Shown: positions 47,450 through 59,356 of the stretch, piece by piece
Position numbering within the stretch: position 1 is the first letter of the stretch
Layout of the letters: every line of letters starts with the position of its first letter
DNA from: Schistocerca nitens
Lineage: Eukaryota > Arthropoda > Insecta > Orthoptera > Acrididae
Direction: 5' to 3'
NCBI RefSeq assembly: GCF_023898315.1
Contig: NC_064619.1
Span: forward strand, 346,032,650 to 346,096,649
Length of the DNA stretch: 64,000 nt
Notes under the pieces: generated by a model
Told to the model about the DNA's origin: nothing
The model's database searches: none
The model's input: the letters and a program-made list of their open reading frames with translations, nothing else
Program-made: the position numbers and the translations under genes

Positions 47450-48650
47450 TAAACCATACACACATATTGTGTTTAATTTCACAGATAAACAATTGTGTGA
47501 TGCTGCAATGTCTGTGTTTGAAAAGGGACTAAATTTTGCACCCACTCCAAAGACCTTTCCTCTCAAGGGTTTTATCAGTACCTTCAACATTGCAGCGCAT
47601 CAGCAACTGTTGGTTAATATATTAAAAAAATGAAAACCCACCTCGATTGCGAAAAAAGCACCTAGTGTTAACCTAGGTTTCGGCGTAGATAACTACACCT
47701 TCTTCAGAACAACAATAAAACCCACAAGTGCCTAAGAAGACCTTTGTCAATGATCAAAAGAACACCATAGCTATACATTTATAAACGAAAAAGAAAAGGA
47801 AAACACAAACAGTACATAGTGGTTTTTGACTTTGTACATATGTACTGTTTGTGTTTTCCTTTTCTTTTTCGTTTATATATGTATAGCTATGGTGTTCTTT
47901 TAATCACTGACAAAGGTTTCCTTAGGCACTTGTGGGTTTTATTGTTGTTCTGAAGAAGGTGTAGTTATCTACGCCGAAATCTAGGTTAATACTAGGTGCT
48001 TTTTTCACAATAGAGGCAGGTTTTTAGTTTTTTAATATTTTATCAGTACTGTTGAGCGAGGTTTCTTGAAAGTTTGGAGTGAGACTGCTGAAGAAATAAG
48101 GCAAGAGATTTGCAGGGGCATAACCAGGATGTCCACACCAGAGCAGAACATAAACACTGAGGGAAAGGAAAGTTCTCCTTTCCTTAAGAGAAGACGCAGA
48201 AACAGTGATTTTACCTGCTGAGAAGGGAAATGCTACTATTCTTCTGACTGCAACAATCTATTTCGGCAAGATGACGGATTTACTGTAGGACTCAGCGTAT
48301 TGCTATCTCCAGAAGGATCAAACTGATGCAGTACAATGGAAGATAATCACGTTCCTCAAATCCAGCAAGTTTTTTGAACATCTTAAAAAGAGCTTATGAG
48401 TACAAACGCCAGTTCCACCATGACTTTATGGATTGCCTAATATCCATAAGGAAGGGACTCCTCTTTGCCCCATCATGAGCAACATAGGAGCCCCAACATA
48501 TTATCTGGCAAAACATCAGGCTTCTCTTCTAAGCCCAATGGTAGGAAAATGTGAACATCACATACTGATCAAGAGCACCGAACACTTTCGGCATACAGTT
48601 GTGGATAATCTTTCGCAAGTAAACTCTCTATGAGGACCGAATATTATAAT
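47450..48650 (+). mobile_element. Penelope-like N-terminal fragment split by a palindromic insertion
   Basis: Left part: FTDKQLCDAAMSVFEKGLNF, then PTPKTFPLKGFIST. Right part: VERGFLESLE directly continuing that frame, then LPAEKGNATILLTATIYFGK-type sequence near 48210-48270, and LYGLPNIHKEGTPLCPIMSN near 48430-48480 with IGAPTYYLAKHQASLLSPMV. This is the N-terminal domain and RT fingers of a Penelope element. It stops near 48640 before the catalytic palm. A few stops are present. Confidence 0.72.
47582..48037. mobile_element. Foldback element: two ~200-bp inverted arms around a 20-base loop
   Basis: The arms 47617-47818 and 47839-48040 are near-perfect inverted copies (for example gcacctagtgttaacctagg on the left, its complement on the right). 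The insert is flanked by a perfect 12-bp duplication TTTTATCAGTAC (47570-47581, 48038-48049). Removing the insert and one copy restores the host Penelope frame. No coding capacity. Confidence 0.88.
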
Positions 48651-50039
48651 GAAACAGCCACTGATAATTTATTTACTGAATTCATATTTCTGTCCATGCA
48701 CTGGGGCGGGTTTTGATTTCAGTTTATGAAGATAATTATTTTTTAGAAGAGGGGTGGTGGTTGTGGCAGTGGGCCCAGTTTCACCTGCCCATTTGCTAGG
48801 TATGCTAAGACTAACAGAAAGAATACTGTTTAAAGTAAATAACTGTACATCTTTCTTTTTTTTTTTTCTTTAAGGATCTTGGAATTCTTACACCTGCTTC
48901 CCAAAACATGCACTACTTTGTACAAAGATATCCCACATACAATAGGAAACAAGACCTCATAGCCACTCCTTGAACAAATTACCTGAATATTTAGATTAAA
49001 GGATTAAATAGTAATGTTAGCTACACAGCAGTTAGCAGTGGTTATTGTAAAGGTGCATAACAAATAGCAATATGTTGTAAACAGAGCTTATTTACAGATT
49101 TTGGTTATTATTTTCTCAAAAACTACCAATGTAATCAGGCAAGTTTTAAGCTACTACTTGGAGACAGACAACAGCTATTTAATGTAAGAGGAAGCTGTAG
49201 GGTTTTCTCAAAGTAGCAGCTGACTTCCTGATTTATTTGACTGAATTCAGCTGGCACAGGCTTGAACAGCTCCAAGCAATATAATGATGGTCTACTGTTA
49301 TACAGATTCAATTTCTACAATCTGCTTTACTTTTGCTAATGTATACTTCAACTCATTCCACATCTCTGAACGTTCTCCTTCATGATGGGACCTACACAAT
49401 AGGATGGATGGGTAAACATTAGTAGAGAAAGGAGTTAGGTAAATAACTCCACATATATACAGCAGCCTGCCATGCAATATGAGGGATAAAGTAGTGCAAT
49501 TTGAGGATAAAGTAAAGATGTTTCTGTATGAAGTTCCTTCTACTAATTGTAATATCATCTTCATAGTAATTCTTAAAATCAATATTTTACATTATAATAT
49601 AGTTAAAAAATAGTATGATATAACTATATTTCATAATGCGCATTTCACTTGCATACCTTGGGATTTTGAAAGTACTTAGGGATGCACAGAGACTACTTTC
49701 AATGGGTTCCATGGAGTGCAACTAACACCATTTAACATTTATTTGGTTCAGACCATGTCTTTGAGAAGTCCTGTCCAAGTCTGCAGGTCTCAAAACTGTT
49801 TCCATAGTGGGGGAAGTATGTTGTTGTCTAAAATTCTAGCCTTTTCAGTTTTCAAACACTAAATGCCAAAGAGCAAAACAACATTCTTGATACTGTCGTA
49901 TTATATGTGTTTACAAAGATTGAATTAAGTGGTTTTTATTTATCACTTTCTCTCCTAATTGGCATGTTCAATAAGTGCTACATGTACATTTTGTTCAAGT
50001 AAAGACCTGTGCAATGATCACACCTAATTTGTAATTTAG
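48651..50039. other. Intron sequence before Nox5 exon E
   Basis: AT-rich, including a T-rich run near 48855. No named repeat. Confidence 0.5.
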
Positions 50040-50243
50040 GTAGACTTCTTCTGGATAAACAGAGATCAACGTTCATTTGAATGGTTTGTGAATTTGCTGT
50101 CACAACTGGAAATAGAACAAGCTGAACTTGGAGGTGCAATGGAAAGATTTCTTGATATGCACATGTATATCACAAGTGCTCTTCAGAAAACTGACATGAA
50201 AGCAGTAGGACTACAGTTAGCACTGGACCTGCTGCATGAAAAG
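50040..50243 (+). CDS. Nox5: Nox5 exon E (distal NADPH-binding segment)
   Basis: Sixty-eight codons in phase 0 lie between gtaatttag and gtaaca. The peptide starts VDFFWINRDQRSFEWF, the conserved WxxR-type NADPH-phosphate-binding strand of NOX enzymes. A helix with LLSQLEIEQAE follows, then MHMYITSAL and the KAVGLQLALDLLHEK helix. All of these align with the C-terminal lobe of NOX5 in order. The exon joins exon D without a gap in the homology. The protein should continue for roughly 60 more residues with a CGSP-like motif and the extreme C-terminal aromatic residue. No matching exon is visible between 50244 and 64000, so the following intron probably exceeds 13 kb. No stop or frameshift is seen. 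Confidence 0.95.
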
Positions 50244-50493
50244 GTAACAACATTTTTCACTGCCTGATAGGCAAAGTCTAAATTAAGTTGTTTCTTTCTC
50301 TTGTTTGAAATAGGAAACTGAGAATTCCATTGCTCTTACAAATGAAAGAAATGATTATTATGTAGTTTGTATTATAACAAAGGAATGAATAAGAGCATTT
50401 TCTCAGAGTCCACTTTTATAGCCACTAGGACACTGTACTAAGTTACTGAACATATAGTTTGCAATGTTTATCACACAGAATCATGCAGCACAT

Positions 50494-50495
50494 AC

Positions 50496-50536
<41 letters not shown>

Positions 50537-50537
50537 C
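50494..50537. repeat. (GAT)n microsatellite
   Basis: About fourteen gat/atg triplets in a row. Confidence 0.95.
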
Positions 50538-50738
50538 ATTGTTCAATGGTGACATGATTGCCACAAAAATTTGGGAACCAACATTTCAGGAATAACTGTT
50601 GAAGCAAATTGACACATTTGATTTCAGAATTTTTATAAATGGGCCATATAATTTATTCTTCACTTTGAAAATGCTTATAACCAATATCACTTGAGGATAC
50701 TCTGTAATCTGCCCTACATGTTTGTATCTTGTCAAGGT

Positions 50739-51931
50739 TTGTGTTGTGGTCTTCAGTCCTGAGACTGGTTTGATGCAGCTCTCCATGCTACTCTATCCTG
50801 TGCAAGCTTCTTCATCTCCCAGTACCTACTGCAACCTACATCCTTCTGAATCTGCTTAGTGTATTCATCTCTTGGTCTCCCTCTACGATTTTTACCCTCC
50901 ACAGTGCCCTCCAATGCTAAATTTGTGATCCCTTGATGCCTCAAAATATGTCCTACCAACCGATTCCTTCTTCTAGTCAAGTTGTGCCACAAACTTCTCT
51001 TCTCCCCAATCCTATTCAATACCTCCTCATTAGTTACGTGATCTACCCACCTTATCTTCAGCATTCTTCTGTAGCACCACATTTCAAAAGCTTCTATTCT
51101 CTTCTTGTCCAAACTAGTTATCGTCCATGTTTCACTTCCATACATGGCTACACTCCATACAAATCCTTTCAGAAACGACTTCCTGACACTTAAATCTATA
51201 CTTGATGTTAACAAATTTCTCTTCTTCAGAAATGCTTTCCTTGCCATTGCCAGTCTGCATTTTATATCCTCTCTACTTCGACCATCATCAGTTATTTTGC
51301 TCCCCAAATAGGAAAACTCCTTTACTACTTTAAGTGTCTCATTTCCTAATCTAATTCCCTCAGCATCACCAGACTTAATTCGACTACATTCCATTATCCT
51401 CGTTTTGCTTTTGTTGATGTTCATCTTATATCCTCCATTCAAGACACTGTCCATTCCGTTCAACTGCTCTTCCAAGTCCTTTGCTGTCTCTGACAGAATT
51501 ACAATGTCATCGGCGAACCTCAAAGTTTTTACTTCTTCTCCATGAATTTTAACACCTACTCCGAATTTTTCTTTTGTTTCCTTTACTGCTTGCTCAGTAT
51601 ACAGATTGAATAATATCGGGGAGAGGCTACAACCCTGTCTCACTCCTTTCCCAAACCACTGCTTCCCTTTCATGCCCCTCGACTCTTATAACTGCCATCT
51701 GGTTTCTGTACAAACTGTAAATAGCCTTTCACTCCCAGTATTTTACCCCTGCCACCTTCAGAATTTGAAAGAGAGTATTCCAGTCAACATTGTCAAAAGC
51801 TTTCTCTAAGTCTACAAATGCAAGAAACGTAGGTTTGCCTTTTCTTAATCTTTCTTCTAAGATAAGTCGTAAGGTCAGTATTGCCTCACGTGTCCAACAT
51901 TTCTACGGAATCCAAACTGATCTTCCCCGAG
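50739..51931 (-). mobile_element. RTE-like LINE, copy 3, 5'-truncated, antisense
   Basis: 1193 bp carrying the 3' third of the ORF. The single open minus-strand frame 51673-50753 contains GVRQGCSLSPILFNLYTEQ, RFADDIVIL and the C-terminal RPRDEYTKQIQKDVGCSRYW end. A frame break near 51675 separates it from upstream RT sequence (AFVDLEKAFDNV read from about 51830). An 8-bp target duplication GTCAAGGT flanks it (50731-50738, 51932-51939). The endonuclease is absent, as expected of incomplete reverse transcription. Confidence 0.92.
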
Positions 51932-51939
51932 GTCAAGGT

Positions 51940-53040
51940 ATTAATTTGTAAAAGACGAGATTTTATGTAAGTAATGGTGTAGCAAGCAGTTAAGTTACCT
52001 TATATTTAGCTAAAAGGAATGCACAAGTTTTAACTCTAATCTATGGAATCTAGATATAAGAACTGTTCCATCAAGGATAAATAAATTACAATAGTGTCAT
52101 ATAATTTGACTTCAGAGTATTTCTAATTTTTTAAAGAATTAACAACAAACAGGATTAATGTATTCCTTAAAACATTAACTTTACCTATGTTTTTATTAGA
52201 TAAGAACTGGCTTAAAGATAAGCAACTTCATTTTAATTGCACACCACTCTGTCAGTTGTAACCCACAGTATGATAAGCATTCAACCCCATATCAGCTTGA
52301 GGGGCATCTGTGCTGAAAACCTATACAAATAATTTAAACTCATCTTAATATTATTTGACTGAACTGCATTTTCATAAATCCAGGCTGTCAATAAATGTTG
52401 CCAAATGTTGTACATCATGAAAATATTGCTAAGTCACAATCTGGTGGCAAACTGTGTAAATGATTTGCACAGGTTCCCAACACTGGTGACCCACAAGCTG
52501 ATTTGCGGATGTATGTTTCTCATTCTCTTTTAGCTATGACTAACAGACAATGGTGCACACTTGAAAATTATATTACATATTTTGAAACTAGTTATTTCTA
52601 TCCATCTTCATATAGGTGGAAGAGATTAAATATACAAGTAGTATAAGCACAAAAGTTAACATCAGTTAAGTAGGTCAATGTACAAATGTTATTAGCCTGG
52701 AAATGTTAGGCCAAAATATACAGATTAGTGTACTTCGTAATTTTGCAAGAGTAGAGGCCATTTGAGGTGACAGATACAGGAGTTACCCTTTCATTGAAAA
52801 ACATTTTTGCTTTTCATTTTCTATGAGGCCACTCAAGAGTGAAATTGCTTTTCCCTCTGGCAGATGCAAGAAAATATTTTCGGTAATAAACTGCCTGTTC
52901 ACTGCCACTGAATTAATTTTGATCCAACTTGTTGAGGTAGTACTTTGTGGAACTTCTGAAGGGACTAAATTTAATTAGTTCCATTTCAATGCCAGTATCA
53001 GGAAGATAAAATATATGGATTATTAAGGAACGCACAGAAA
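51940..53040. other. Intron sequence without recognised features
   Basis: AT-rich with no coding or repeat signature I can name. Confidence 0.5.
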
Positions 53041-53049
53041 TAATTTCCA

Positions 53050-53050
53050 G

Positions 53051-53101
<51 letters not shown>

Positions 53102-53688
53102 CTTCAGTCCTGAGACCGGTTTGATGCAGCTCTCCACGCTACTCTATCCTGTGCAAGCTTCTTCATCTCCCAGTACCTACTGCAGCCTACATCCTTCTGA
53201 ATCTGCTTAGTGTATTCATCTCTTGGTCTCGCCCTACGATTTTTACCCGCCACGCTGCCCTCCAATACAAAATTGGTGACCCCTTCATGTCTCGGAACAT
53301 GTCCTACCGACTGATCCATTCTTCTAGTCAAGTTGTGCCACAAGCTCCTCTTCTCCCCAATTCTATTCAATACCTCCTCATTAGTTATGTGATCTACCCA
53401 TCCAATCTTCAGCATTCTTCTGTAGCACCACATTTCGAAAGCTTCTATTCTCTTCTTGTCTAAGCTATTTATTGTCCACGTTTCACTTCCATACATGGCT
53501 ACACTCCATACAAATACTTTCAGAAATGACTTCCTGACATTTAAATCTATACTCGATGTTAACAAATTTTTCTTCTTCAGAAATGCTTTCCTTGCCATTG
53601 CCAGTCTACATTTTATATCCTCTCTACATCGACCATCATCAGTTATTTTGCTCCCCAAATAGCAGAACTCCTTTACTACTTTAAGTGA
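53050..53688 (-). mobile_element. RTE-like LINE, copy 4, strongly 5'-truncated, antisense
   Basis: Only the C-terminal coding part remains (minus-strand frame ending RVAWRAASNRSQD at 53104), fused at its broken 5' end to intron codons. The 3' tail has grown into a long TTG/CAA triplet array at 53052-53100. The target duplication is not clear. Confidence 0.88.
53052..53100. repeat. (TTG)n array, tail of RTE copy 4
   Basis: Sixteen TTG units. The other copies have two to four CAA units at the same place, so the array probably grew from the element tail. Confidence 0.93.
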
Positions 53689-53959
53689 TGTTGCCATGTC
53701 AATAATATTTAAGGACACCGCGTGTTCTACATCTACAGATATACATGCTACTGTACATGCATTGTTACATTAGTTATTTTCTATTGTCTTCCTTTTGTAT
53801 ATGTCATCAGCCTATAGCTTAACCTACCATTGAACTGACTCTGTGAAATATAAAATAGAAATAGAAAGACAGTTGCTCAGTCTTCTTCAAATGCTGGTTC
53901 CCTAAATTTATCCAACTAGGTTACATGAAAATGATGTCATTTTTCTTCCGAAAATTCTC

Positions 53960-54900
53960 ATTTAAGTGCACTGAGCACCTCTATTATACTTTCCTATGGC
54001 TCTAAAACAACCTGAAATGAAATGTCCTAGTAGCACATTGTAGACTTTATTCATGGTCTGCTTCATATACGCTTCACTACTCAACATGGTGGAGTCATAA
54101 TCTAGAACTGATCACACTAATGTCTTGCTTGTATTTGGTTTCTTTTACAGATGAATTGCACTTAACCAGAACCCACCCAGCAAATAATTTGCATTTCCTA
54201 GTACTGGTTTCACATAATTTCATTGTTGTACACTTAAAAATGTATATTTGACAGGCTCCAGAAGTTACCATTAATCTAGCCAACAGATAAAACTGAAGTC
54301 ATCATTAGAAAATAAGTGATCTTTCTTAACCTAACAAGAAATAACCATTCTAGATTGCTAAAAATGGTTATTTTTCTGATAACTGGCTGTCATAGAAAGA
54401 CCATCTTTAGACCAGTATGTAGCTCCATTGGTGGTGCATAGAGTGAGTAGGTGGAGTTGCTGTACATGCTAAGAAGCACTGCTTTTTTGTTAGATTCAAT
54501 TTGGTTCTTTCTCTTTGCTATGGGAATTATTTGGCATTTATCCAAATTTAAAGAGAGGTATTACTCATTTAAGTAAGGTTAAATACTAAGAAAATACTTC
54601 TCTATTGACAATGATATGATCAACAATATTAGGTATAATGCGCTTCGTCCCTTGGTCCTAATGGTTGAAAACAGTGCATGTGGCACCACGGCCTAGTGCT
54701 AGTCTGTCAGTTGGACACCACTTCAGAAAATGCTTCAAGCTAATCACATTTTTGTGAAGATAGTTCGCGTGATGATATCTAGATTGTCAGGTGATAATAT
54801 GATACATCATTAAATGCCTTTCATAAATCCAGGAAGACTGCATCAAACGAGGTCCCTTTCATCCATTATTAGCACCTGGTGACACTCGCAGTAAAAACAC
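53960..54900 (-). mobile_element. Degenerate CR1/Jockey-like LINE, antisense
   Basis: Minus-strand pieces in different frames: DAVFLDL and KAFNDVSYYHL near 54830-54790, a decayed thumb region, and WVLVKCNSSVKETK with VLDYDSTM near 54175-54080, resembling the end of LINE RTs (kets-type KxTLYxSxVRPxLEYxS). Weak but ordered. Confidence 0.45.
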
Positions 54901-55472
54901 TACGAAGATTACCAAGCACCACTAAATGAGATATTTTAACTGCTGTGGAAGTAACAGATAATTTGTGCATTTGCACCAGTTGGAAGAGAGAGCATACATG
55001 GATTTACAGCAGTTGTCAAATAGTGATAAAGGGCATAATTCCAAGGAGAAAGAAGATGTAGCACTGTGATACACAAGTCAATATTTTATAAAGAGCCTTT
55101 AGAAGCTTTCTGTCAGTTTAAAGGATAAAAATTAACTGTGTAACTATATTTTTCTAACAGTTTGTTTACTTTATACTTCAGTAGTAAAAGCAATTTAATG
55201 TAATCTCAGTCTCTGCTGTATTGCCAGTTAAATCACATGAGTGGAAAAAAAATTATCTTTCATTCAAAAATATTTAGTAAACTAAGATTTAGCTAACTCA
55301 ATAATGGTTATATCTCACATACACTATAACTAGCCATTAGCATTGTAATAGCTGTGTTTACGTGCTTATCGCTCCACAATTATGGAGAAGGAGCAGCTGG
55401 TCTTTGAGTGAGTGCACAGACAGAATTAGAGCAGTTAAAGAGTTGCCGTTGGCACCAAATAGGTTACAAAGA
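54901..55472. other. Intron sequence without recognised features
   Basis: No signature seen on either strand. Confidence 0.45.
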
Positions 55473-56337
55473 GGGTAGCCCGCCTGCGGCGGGTCCGGGG
55501 GTTAGAATAGGCCTGAGGTATTCCTGCCTGTTATACGAGGCGATTAAAAGGAGTTTCACATGTTTCAGCCTTTATGTGATGGTCCCCTGTAGGGTTTGAC
55601 CTCCATTCTTCAAAATTTTTCCAAAGAGCGAGCCAACTGGGGAAGGGTGCCTTACAAGGTGCATCGTGTCCATTATGCATAGAGATTTTTAGCCCACTTT
55701 CTCATCGTCACATTGCAGTCCTGCAAATTCTCCACCTCTTGGGTGAAGACACCTTCTTGGATGTGTTTTCCACCATGCACTATGCTGTTTTGGGTTGTGT
55801 GTCGATGATGACCATGGACTTCTTTGCACCTGATATCCAGCATGTTAGCCAGTCTGTTGTGGTGAGGCTGCCATGTACCCTGTTGGTTGTAGCCCCACTG
55901 ACACACAGGGATTGCTCTGCTGATGTCTGCGCCGTTAACTCTCCAAGTTTCCCAAGGGGTATATGCCCATCCCCCATGGGGCATTGGGACTCTCAGCAAT
56001 GGTCATCCTGCCAGGTCGTATTTGCTGCGGCTGGGTGGCGCCCGTGGGGATGGCCCCTGGTCAGAGTGGGAGGCATCAGGGCAGATGACACACGATGAAG
56101 CATAGTAGATCATCTCTTGCTGGTGGTGAAACACCAACAGTCTCTAAGCGATCACGAGCTCAATTCAACGCACAGAACTATAACTTCAAATTGTTCCACT
56201 CCCTGGCCACACCATGGGAGGAACGTCAGGCTAAGGATGGCAGAGGATCTTATTCGCCCCGGTACCTGATATGTTCGAGAGCTGATGGGGAGTCTTCCAT
56301 AACGATGAAGCCTCAGTTTTTTGTTGAGTATTTAGAG

Positions 56338-59300
56338 TATTTTTTCCCAAGGACATGCAGCTTTACTGTATGATTAAATGATGATGGCGTCCTCTTGGGT
56401 AAAATATTCCGGAGGTAAAATAGTCCCCCATTCGGATCTCCGGGCGGGGACTACTCAGGAGGACGTCGTTATCAGGAGAAAGAAAACTGGTGTTCTACGG
56501 ATCGGAGCGTGGAATGTCAGATCCCTTAATCGGGCGGGTAGGTTAGAAAATTTAAAAAGGGAAATGGATAGGTTAAAGTTCGATATAGTGGGAATTAGTG
56601 AAGTTCGGTGGCAGGAGGAACAAGACTTTCGGTCTGGTGATTACAGGGTTATAAATACAAAATCAAATAGGGGTAATGCAGGAGTAGGTTTAATAATGAA
56701 TAAAAAAATAGGAGTGCGGGTAAGCTACTACAAACAGCATAGTGAACGCATTATTGTGGCCAAGATAGATACGAAGCCCACGCCCACTACAGTAGTATAA
56801 GTTTATATGCCAACTAGCTCTGCAGATGATGAAGAAATAGATCAAATGTATGACGCGATAAAAGAAATTATTCAGGTAGTGAAGGGAGACGAAAATTTAA
56901 TAGTCGTGGGTGACTGGAATTCGTCAGTAGGAAAAGGGAGAGAAGGAAACATAGTTGGTGAATATGGATTGGGGGGAAGAAATGAAAGAGGAAGCCGCCT
57001 TGTAGAAGTTTGCACAGAGCATAACTTAATCATAACTAACACTTGGTTCAAGAATCATAAAAGAAGGTTGTATACCTGGAAGAATCCTGGAGATACTAAA
57101 AGGTATCAGATAGATTACATAATGGTAAGACAGAGATTTAGGAACCAGGTTTTAAATTGTAAGACATTTCCAGGGGCAGATGTGGATTCTGACCACAATC
57201 TATTGGTTATGAACTGCAGATTGAAACTGAAGAAACTGCAAAAAGGTCGGAATTTAAGGAGATCGGACCTGGATAAACTGAAAGACCCAGAGGTTGTACA
57301 GAGTTTCAGGGACACCATAAGGGAACAATTGACAGGAATGGGGGAAAGAAATACAGTAGAAGAAGAATGGGTAGCCCTGAGGGATGAAGTAGTGAAGGCA
57401 GCAGACGATCAAGTAGGTAAAAAGACGAGGGCTAATAGAAATCCTTGGGTAACAGAAGGAAATATTGAATTTAATTGATGAAAGGAGAAAATATAAAAAT
57501 GCAGTAAATGAAGCAGGCAAAAAGGAGTACAAACGTCTCAAAAATGAGATCGACAGGAAGTGCAAAATGGCTAAGCAGGGATGGCTAGAGGACAAATGTA
57601 AGGATGTAGAGGCTTGTCTCACTAGGGGTAAGATAGATACTGCCTACAGGAAAATTAAAGAGACCTTTGGAGAGAAGAGAACCACTAGTATGAATATCAA
57701 GAGCTCAGATGGCAACCCAGTTCTAAGCAAAGAAGGGAAAGCAGAAAGATGGAAGGAGTATATAGAGGGTTTATACAAGGGCAAAGTACTTGAGGACAAT
57801 ATTATGGAAATGGAAGAGGATGTAGATGACGACAAAATGGGAGATAAGATACTGCGTGAAGAGTTTGACAGAGCACTGAAAGACCTAAGTCGAAACAAGG
57901 CCCGGGAGTAGACAACATTCCATTAGAACTACTGATGGCCTTGGGAGAGCCAGTAATGACAAAACTCTACCATCTGGTGAGCAAGATGTATGAGACAGGC
58001 GAAATACCCTCAGACTTCAAGAAGAATATAATAATTCCAATCCCAAAGAAAGCAGGTGTTGACAGATGTGAAAATTACCGAACTATCAGTTTGATAAGTC
58101 ACAGCTGCAAAATACTAACGCGAATTCTTTACAGACGAATGGAAAAACTGGTAGAAGCGGACCTCAGGGAAGATCAGTTTGGATTCCGTAGAAATGTTGG
58201 AACACGTGAGGCAATACTAACCTTACGACTTATCTTAGAAGAAAGATTAAGAAAAGGCAAACGTACGTTTCTAGCATTTGTAGACTTAGAGAAAGCTTTT
58301 GACAATGTTAACAGGAATACTCTCTTTCAAATTCTGAAGGTGGCAGGGGTAAAATACAGGGAGCGAAAGGCTATTTACAATTTGTACAGGAACCAGATGG
58401 CAGTTATAAGAGTCGAGGGGCATGAAAGGGAAGCAGTGGTTGGGAAAGGAGTGAGACAGGGTTGTAGCCTCTCCCCGATGTTATTCAATCTGTATATTGA
58501 GCAAGCAGTAAAGGAAACAAAAGAGAAATTCGGAGTAGGTGTTAAAATTCATGGAGAAGAAGTAAAAACTTTGAGGTTCGCCGATGACATTGTAATTCTG
58601 TCAGAGACAGCAAAGGACATGGAAGAGCTGTGAACGGAATGGACAGTGTCTTGAAAGGAGGATATAAGATGAACATCAACAAAAGCAAAACGAGGATAAT
58701 GGAATGTAGTCAAATTAAATCGGGTGATGCTGAGGGAATTAGATTAGGAAATGAGGCACTTAAAGTAGTAAAGGAGTTTTGCTATTTAGGGAGTAAAATA
58801 ACTGATGATGGTCGAAGTAGAGAGGATATAAAATGTAGACTGGCAATGGCAAGGAAATCGTTTCTGAAGAAGAAAAATTTGTTAACATCGAGTATAGATT
58901 TAAGTGTCAGGAAGTCGTTTCTGAAAGTATTTGTATGGAGTGTAGCCATGTATGGAAGTGAAACATGGACAATAAATAGTTCGGACAGGAGGAGAATAAA
59001 AGCTTTCGAAATGTGGTGCTACAGAAGAATGCTGAAGATTATATGGGTAGGTCACATAACTAATGAGGAGGTATTGAATAGAATTGGGGGGAAGAGGAGT
59101 TTGTGGCACAACTTGACAAGCAGAAGGGACCGGTTGGTAGGACATGTTCTGAGGCATCAAGGGATCACAAATTTAGCATTGGAGGGCAGTGTGGAGGGTA
59201 AAAATCGTAGAGGGAGACCAAGAGATGAATACACTAAGCAGATTCAGAAGGATGTAGGTTGCAGTAGGTACTGGGAGATGAAGAAGCTTGCACAGGATAG

Positions 59301-59356
59301 AGTAGCATGGAGAGCTGCATCAAACCAGTCTCAGGACTGAAGACCATAACAACAAC
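56338..59356 (+). mobile_element. RTE-like LINE, copy 2, nested in the I-clade LINE
   Basis: A 3019-bp insertion bounded by a perfect 8-bp target duplication ATTTAGAG (56330-56337, 59357-59364). It is truncated by about 250 bases at its 5' end relative to copy 1 but retains the whole ORF. It ends in an AACAAC tail. It interrupts ORF1 of the host LINE. Confidence 0.94.
56378..59340 (+). pseudogene. RTE-like ORF with one stop and three frameshifts
   Basis: About 987 codons start MMMASSWVKYSGGK. Endonuclease motifs: RIGAWNVRSLNRAGRLENLK, DIVGISEVRWQEEQD (the catalytic Glu), VVGDWNSSVGKG and SDHNLLV (the general-base His). RT motifs: YRTISLISHSCKILTRILYR (about 58076), DQFGFRRNVGTREAIL, AFVDLEKAFDNV, GVRQGCSLSPMLFNLY and RFADDIVIL (about 58578), then a C-terminal RRMLKI and W-H-N-L region. 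Lesions: TAA at 56798-56800, an extra base near 57460, one lost C near 57903, and a loss near 58626. It is the most complete RTE coding region here. Confidence 0.9.

Noticed and set aside
47600-48040. A CRISPR array or transcription terminator at the palindrome
   Set aside because: There is one inverted pair, no direct repeats with spacers, and the genome is eukaryotic.
56378-58633. A craniofacial-development-protein-2-like host gene
   Set aside because: This database label is often given to RTE-like LINE proteins. The endonuclease plus RT and the target duplication show it is a retrotransposon.
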